DNA from: Alphaproteobacteria bacterium
GTDB taxonomy: Bacteria > Pseudomonadota > Alphaproteobacteria > Rhizobiales > Rhizobiaceae
Direction of reading: 5' to 3'
Assembly: GCA_016861165.1 (NCBI GenBank)
Contig: BOKV01000001.1
Span: forward strand, 62,001-126,000
DNA length: 64,000 nucleotides
Shown: positions 59,796 to 64,000 of the stretch, in pieces
Position numbering within the stretch: the first letter of the stretch is position 1
Layout: every line of letters starts with the position of its first letter
Translations under genes and position numbers: made by a program
Notes under the pieces: generated by a model
The model's database searches: none
Told to the model about the DNA's origin: nothing
What the model saw: the letters and a program-made list of their open reading frames with translations, nothing else

Positions 59796-61015
59796 TCGAC
59801 CCTCACGAGAATCTCGATGCGCCGGTTGGTGGCCGCCAGCGGATCGTCGGGTGTCGCCGGCCGCGTCTCGGCATGACCCTCAATTCTCTCGACACGCTCG
59901 TCGGCGAGGCCGCCGCGCACCAGCATGTAGCGGGCGATGTGGGCGCGGTCGGTCGAAAGCCGCCAGTTGTCGTAGCTCTTGTCGCGGTAGCGGCGCGCGT
60001 CGGTATGGCCGGCGATGATGATCTTGCCGTCGGCATCGGCGAGCGCCTTGCCGATGGCGGCCATGGCCTCGACGGTCTCGCGCCGCGGCACGGCCGAACC
60101 GATGTCGAACATGCCGAACTCGAATTCGTCCGAAACGCTGATGAGCACGCCACCCTCGGCCACCGCGATCTCGACGCGCGGCCCCTCCGGGCTGTTGGTG
60201 CCGGCCAGGCCCGACAGCGCGGTGCGCAGCTTGCCGGCCAGCGCCTCCCGGCTGGCTTCGGCGTCGGGGCCGGTGTCGTCGGTCGGCGGCACGCTCGCCT
60301 GCTCGCCCGTCTCCGGCTTGACCGCATCGGCCTCGTCGCGCGCGGCGGCCGGGGGTTCGGGAGCGACGGCGCCGGGCGTTCCCTGCATCAGCGCCGGCTT
60401 GTCGGCGCCATCCTTGTCGGGAGCCTGCGGCGACGGCTGGTCGACGCTCTCCTGCGGGCTCTTTTCACGGGCAAGGCCGAGCTCGGTGTTCCATGCCGAC
60501 GGGTCGAACGGATCGTGAAAGCCCTCGCCGCCGTCGATGCCGAGGCCGACGCCGCGGTTGGTGGCGGCGGCGTCTTGTCCGTTTTCGTTGTTGCCGGAAA
60601 CCAGGCCGCCGGCGATCTCCGACAGCACCGCGTAGGGATCGGTGAACAGCGCCTGCTCCTTGAACTGCACCGGGTCCGGGACCTTCTGGTTGAGCTTGCC
60701 GCCATGGGCGAAGGTGGACTGGTCGTCGGACGGTTCGATCTCCTCCTCGGTGTTGCCGTATTTTGGGTCGTTCAGGCCTTTCGGATTGGAGGTGCGGTCG
60801 GTGAGCTTGATCGGCGTGAAGTAGCTCGCCACAGCCTTCTTGGTTTCCTCGTTGGCGGCATTGATCAGCCACATCACCAGGAAGAAGGCCATCATCGCCG
60901 TCATGAAGTCGGCGAAGGCGATCTTCCAGACGCCGCCGTGATGGCCCTCCTCGTGGTTGGGGTCGCCGCGCTTGACGATGATGATCTCGCCGCGATGGAT
61001 TTCTTCTTCAGTCAT
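59792..61015 (-). CDS. motB: Flagellar motor stator protein MotB
   Basis: Stator subunit of 407 residues. WKIAFADFMTAMMAFFLVMWLINA is the membrane helix with the proton-carrying Asp (FADFMTAM). A long linker of low complexity leads to an OmpA-like peptidoglycan domain (IIIAGHTDARRYRDKSYDNWRLSTDRA). ATG 61015 overlaps the fliH-like stop by eight bases; the track start 61072 adds 19 residues. Confidence 0.93.
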   Translation of the reverse strand: MTEEEIHRGEIIIVKRGDPNHEEGHHGGVWKIAFADFMTAMMAFFLVMWLINAANEETKKAVASYFTPIKLTDRTSNPKGLNDPKYGNTEEEIEPSDDQSTFAHGGKLNQKVPDPVQFKEQALFTDPYAVLSEIAGGLVSGNNENGQDAAATNRGVGLGIDGGEGFHDPFDPSAWNTELGLAREKSPQESVDQPSPQAPDKDGADKPALMQGTPGAVAPEPPAAARDEADAVKPETGEQASVPPTDDTGPDAEASREALAGKLRTALSGLAGTNSPEGPRVEIAVAEGGVLISVSDEFEFGMFDIGSAVPRRETVEAMAAIGKALADADGKIIIAGHTDARRYRDKSYDNWRLSTDRAHIARYMLVRGGLADERVERIEGHAETRPATPDDPLAATNRRIEILVRVD

Positions 61016-61655
61016 CCCGTCCGTCCGTCTCCGCCGCCGCCAGGCCGGCGACGAATGCCTCGACGCGGCCAAGCCGGGCGCGCAGGGTGACGCCGTCGAG
61101 CCGCGCCGTCAGGTCCGGCCCGCCGTCGTCGCCGATGACCGTTTCGACGCCCTGGCCGGCGAGCAGCGCCACCATGTCGGCCGTGAGCCGCGCCGGGCCC
61201 GAAAGGCACACCGCCATGCCCTTGCGCTCGACCGCCTCCACGAGCCTCGCCTTGAACTGTTCGAGCGCCTGCGCCTCCAGCGCCTCGGCGAGGAGCGGCC
61301 GCAGCGCCGTGTCGAAGGTCCGGTCGATGAACGCGTCGTACTCGCCGAACAGCGCCTCGACCGCCGCCGACAGCGCCGCGATGTCGGCGGCGCGCGCCGC
61401 CTCGGCCACCTGCCGCGTCTCGGCAACGGCAGCATCCACGCGCGCCGACCAGTCGCGTTCCAGTTCATCGCGGGCGGCGGCGAAGCCCTCGCCAAAGGCC
61501 TCGCGGCGCGCGCTCTCGACGGCGTCGGTCGTGTCAGCCGCCGCGGCGCCACCCGATTCCGCCGGCGCCCTGGCCCGGCGAGCCGGCGCCTCGCCGCCCG
61601 GCGCGATGGCGCGGCCGAAATCCTCCAGGAAGCGGACGACGGGGGCGATGGTCAT
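61008..61655 (-). CDS. FliH-like flagellar export protein
   Basis: A 215-residue protein with a flexible N-terminus and Ala/Glu-rich helices (GEGFAAARDELERDWSARVDAAVAETRQ), then a mixed C-terminal domain. This layout fits FliH, the regulator of the FliI export ATPase, which is usually poorly conserved. It lies between fliF and motB, with overlap at both ends (ATGA with fliF). FliI is not in this window. Confidence 0.6.
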   Translation of the reverse strand: MTIAPVVRFLEDFGRAIAPGGEAPARRARAPAESGGAAAADTTDAVESARREAFGEGFAAARDELERDWSARVDAAVAETRQVAEAARAADIAALSAAVEALFGEYDAFIDRTFDTALRPLLAEALEAQALEQFKARLVEAVERKGMAVCLSGPARLTADMVALLAGQGVETVIGDDGGPDLTARLDGVTLRARLGRVEAFVAGLAAAETDGRDD

Positions 61656-63355
61656 GACGGCTGCGCACCCGACGCCAGCCAGTCGCGCACGACGAAGGCC
61701 GCCCGCTCCTCGCTCTGGTCGATCAGGTTGGCGATCTGGTTGACGGCGTGGTCATGGCGGTCGAGCGCGTAAGGTTCGCCGGTGGCATGGGAATGCCCGG
61801 GCCCGCCGGCCAATTGCAGGTTGCCGCGCGGCTCGACGCCTATTAGCGCCGGGTCGCTGGTCGCGCCGGCCGACCCGGTCACCGCAGCCGAACCGGCGAC
61901 GGCGGCCCGCCCCTCGCCGGTCTCCTCGCCGCCGCGCTGGGCCGCGCGCGGCTCGCGCGAAAGGAAGGCGAGCACCGGCCGGACGACGAGCAGCGCCAGG
62001 ATCAGCACGCCGACAATGCCGGCCAGCGCGTTGAGCATCGCCGAGAAGTGGCGGGTCATGAACTGGCGCACCGCGCCGGCGCTGGTCTCGGCGGCGGTCG
62101 GCTCCTGCGGCAGGAATTCGAGCGCGGTCACCTCTATCAGGTCGCCACGCTCCTGCGAGAAGCCGACCGCCGCCTGGATGGTCTGGCGCAGTTCGCCGAG
62201 CTTGGCGTCGAAGGCGGCCTGGTCGGCGTCCGCGGGCAGCAGCGTCGCCACCCGCTGGCGGTTGACGACCAGGGCAACGGCGAGGCGCTCGATCTGGTAG
62301 CCCTCCGAGACGGTCGACACCCGCCTCTGGCTGATCTCGTAATTGGTGACCTCGTCGCGCTTCTCGTTGTTCTCGCGCGTCGACTGGCCGCTGGTTGTCG
62401 CCGCGGTCTCGGTCGGGATGTTTTCCGCCACCGTGGTCGGCGTGGAGGACTCGCTGTTCTCGCTCGTCCCCTGCTCGCGCACCACCCGGACCGAACGCTC
62501 GACACGGCTGTCGGGGAAGAAGGTGGTCTCGTCGGTGCGCCGCTGATCGGAATTGAGCTTAGCGGTCACCGACACGCGGTAGTTCTCCTCGCCAAGGTGC
62601 GAACCCAGCGCGGAATTGATCTTGTCGGCGAGCTCGCGTTCGTACATCGCCTCCAGTTCGGCCAGGCGCAGCGAACCGGCGCCGATCTTGTCGTCGCTCG
62701 ACGCGATCAGCGTGCCGTCCGATCGGAGCACGGTAACATTCTCGGCCGCCAGCCCGCGCACGCCGCCGGCGACCAGGTGGCGGATGGCGTTGGCCGTCGA
62801 TGGGGCGATCGGCCCGTTGCCGCTGACGACGACGGAAGCGGTCGGCCCCTCGGCCGCCCGCGAGCGGAAGCCGCGGTCCTCCGGCAGAACCAGATGGACG
62901 CGCGCCGCCTTGATGCCCTTGATCATCTGGATGGTGCGCGCGAGCTCGCCCTCGGTCGCGCGGGTCTTGGTGACCTCCTGCATGAACGAGGTCAGGCCGA
63001 GCGAATTGACCTTGTCGAACAATTCGTAGCCGGCATCCGAGCCCGACGGCAGCCCGTGGTCGGCCAGCACCAGGCGCGCCTCCTCGATCAGGTGCGGTGC
63101 CACCGAGACCGAGCCACGGTCGAGGTCGATGGCGAAGGCGAGACCGTTCTCCGACAGGATGCGGCTCATGCGGCTCAGTTCCTCGCGGGGGATGGCGGTG
63201 TAGACGACCGCCGTCGCCGGGCTGTTCAGCAGGTAGGTGAACACCAGCGTGCCCGCCGTCAGCACCACGCCCAGCAGGCCGAGCGCGATCTTCTGGCGCA
63301 GGCCGAGCGCCCCGAGATTGGCCAGAACGGCCTGAATTTGCTGATTCTTCAACAT
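61652..63355 (-). CDS. fliF: Flagellar MS-ring protein FliF
   Basis: MS-ring and rotor base of 567 residues. N-terminal membrane helix (IALGLLGVVLTAGTLVFTYLL), ring-building motif ELARTIQMIKGIKAARVHLVLPEDRGF, a long Ser/Thr-rich periplasmic insert, a second helix (ALAGIVGVLILALLVVRPVLAFL) and a C-terminal FliG-binding tail (QIANLIDQSEERAAFVVRDWL). All hallmarks are present. A single flagellar repeat lies about 40 bases upstream. Confidence 0.94.
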   Translation of the reverse strand: MLKNQQIQAVLANLGALGLRQKIALGLLGVVLTAGTLVFTYLLNSPATAVVYTAIPREELSRMSRILSENGLAFAIDLDRGSVSVAPHLIEEARLVLADHGLPSGSDAGYELFDKVNSLGLTSFMQEVTKTRATEGELARTIQMIKGIKAARVHLVLPEDRGFRSRAAEGPTASVVVSGNGPIAPSTANAIRHLVAGGVRGLAAENVTVLRSDGTLIASSDDKIGAGSLRLAELEAMYERELADKINSALGSHLGEENYRVSVTAKLNSDQRRTDETTFFPDSRVERSVRVVREQGTSENSESSTPTTVAENIPTETAATTSGQSTRENNEKRDEVTNYEISQRRVSTVSEGYQIERLAVALVVNRQRVATLLPADADQAAFDAKLGELRQTIQAAVGFSQERGDLIEVTALEFLPQEPTAAETSAGAVRQFMTRHFSAMLNALAGIVGVLILALLVVRPVLAFLSREPRAAQRGGEETGEGRAAVAGSAAVTGSAGATSDPALIGVEPRGNLQLAGGPGHSHATGEPYALDRHDHAVNQIANLIDQSEERAAFVVRDWLASGAQPS

Positions 63356-63395
63356 GTCCGCCGCTTCATGTCTTCAGCGGCGAATGTGCCCGAAC

Positions 63396-63405
63396 AACCT
63401 TGCGT
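63396..63405 (-). promoter_or_regulatory. Flagellar repeat before fliF
   Basis: AACCTTGCGT (ACGCAAGGTT toward fliF), 41 bases upstream of the start. Its 13-base partner is degenerate here. Confidence 0.35.
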
Positions 63406-63442
63406 GAAATTGACCGTGGCGGCGCAAAGGTGGGCCAGGCGG

Positions 63443-64000
63443 TCAGGCGAGCGCCGCCAGCTCCGCCTCGTAGGCTTCGACATTGGCTTGCCCGAGCGTC
63501 TCGATCAGCGGGCCGAGATGACGCTCGTAGCCGCGCCACTTGCCCTTCGAGGTCTGGTAGACGGGCTGGCGCACCTGCCAGTGCGACAGGGTGCGCACCG
63601 AACGCTGCGAACCGGCGCGCTCCATCACCCGATCCTCCCAGTCGAGCCCGATGAACGCGATGAGGCCGCGCGCGTTCAGTTCGGTATTGGCAACCACGTC
63701 CTCGTAGCAGACCTCGTGGAAGCGGCCCGGCAGCACCGTCCGCCAGTGCTGCATCAGCTTCAGGTACTGGCGATAGTAGCGCCCGAGCGTCGCCAGGTCG
63801 GTCTTGTAGCGGTTGTGGAAGTCGGTCATCGAGTTGGCATAGAGCGACAGGCAGTTGTCGACCGGGTGGCGCCGGCAGTGGATGATCCTGGCGTTCGGGA
63901 ACAGCAGCGCGATCAGGCCGAGGTCGAGGAAGTTGTGCGGCATTTTGTCGGTGAAGTGCGGCGTCGCGCCCGCCACCGACCGGCAGCGCTCCAGGTATTC
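63443..64000 (-). CDS. Sulfotransferase family protein, N-terminus beyond window
   Basis: C-terminal ~185 residues of a PAPS-dependent sulfotransferase. TDKMPHNFLDLGLIALLFPNARIIHCRRHPVDNCLS includes the 3'-phosphate-binding strand and Arg/Ser typical of the family; YEDVVANTE and SKGKWRGYERHLGPL are later conserved blocks. The frame stays open through base 64000 past the track start, so the gene continues off the edge. Members next to flagellar genes sometimes carry TPR repeats upstream; this cannot be seen here. Confidence 0.82.
   Translation of the reverse strand, partial: EYLERCRSVAGATPHFTDKMPHNFLDLGLIALLFPNARIIHCRRHPVDNCLSLYANSMTDFHNRYKTDLATLGRYYRQYLKLMQHWRTVLPGRFHEVCYEDVVANTELNARGLIAFIGLDWEDRVMERAGSQRSVRTLSHWQVRQPVYQTSKGKWRGYERHLGPLIETLGQANVEAYEAELAALA

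Noticed and set aside
1-64000. CRISPR arrays, insertion sequences, prophage, tRNA or rRNA genes
   Set aside because: I saw no regularly spaced repeats, transposase or integrase motifs, or RNA-gene signatures in any intergenic region.

Overview
The window is GC-rich, densely packed DNA that looks chromosomal. It suggests a flagellated alphaproteobacterium of the order Hyphomicrobiales (Rhizobiales). The flagellar block carries order-typical genes (ftcR, flaF, flbT, motC). Genes sit head-to-tail with many ATGA, GTGA and TTGA stop/start overlaps. A complete sulfur-oxidising heterodisulfide-reductase-like (sHdr) locus indicates a sulfur-oxidising, probably chemo-organo/lithotrophic lifestyle. I see no transposases, integrases, CRISPR arrays, rRNA or tRNA genes, and no gene-free stretch longer than 300 bases.

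Layout. (1) 1-2937: histidine utilisation, with hutI (cut by the window edge, minus strand) divergent from hutF-hutC. (2) 3026-13171: the sulfur region. It starts with a glutamine-amidotransferase-like protein lacking the catalytic Cys, followed by dsrE3C-hdrC1-hdrB1-hdrA-hyp-hdrC2-hdrB2-hyp2-lbpA-dsrE3A-tusA, a DUF302 gene and an unrecognised Cys-rich gene. TusA and DsrE proteins should pass sulfane sulfur to the sHdr complex, with the lipoate carrier LbpA as partner. The recognisable lipoate-assembly genes usual beside lbpA are not in the window. (3) 13200-17854: a phosphoribosyltransferase behind an FNR/FixK-type box, facing a lonB-like protease / universal-stress-like / redoxin operon; this resembles an oxygen-limitation stress module. 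(4) 18022-23773: an aromatic (hydroxycinnamate-type) module with acyl-CoA synthetase, MarR regulator, crotonase, amidohydrolase and, further on, a TRAP solute-binding protein. Three promoters in it share one palindrome. (5) 23994-32479: a MetE-core-like methyltransferase, a tungstate ABC transporter (tupABC), an HDAC-like acetylpolyamine amidohydrolase, pirin, a small GNAT protein and a dimethylglycine/sarcosine-dehydrogenase-like flavoprotein. (6) 32580-36703: PPi-type phosphofructokinase divergent from an NDP-forming acyl-CoA synthetase/GNAT fusion. (7) 36788-42709: a DNA end-joining operon, ligD-ku-BRCT/TPR protein-hydrolase-xthA. (8) 42773-44716: a membrane PAS-GGDEF diguanylate cyclase. 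(9) 44717-63355, minus strand: a flagellar block running fliF-fliH-like-motB-motC-fliK-ftcR-flgE-flgK-flgL-flaF-flbT-flgD-fliQ-flhA-fliR-fliJ-like-flgJ-like and three less familiar genes, then a sulfotransferase cut by the right edge.

The main regulatory observations come from reading the intergenic DNA. A TAGAATAT/TTATAAAGA element recurs in the sulfur region. A (A/G)TTAT-N5-ATAAC palindrome links the orphan TRAP binding protein to the aromatic genes. A perfect TTGAC-N4-GTCAA box precedes the phosphoribosyltransferase. A tandem GCAAGGYT-type repeat precedes several flagellar transcription units and may be the FtcR target. Product names rest on recognised motifs and gene order; no database search was possible.
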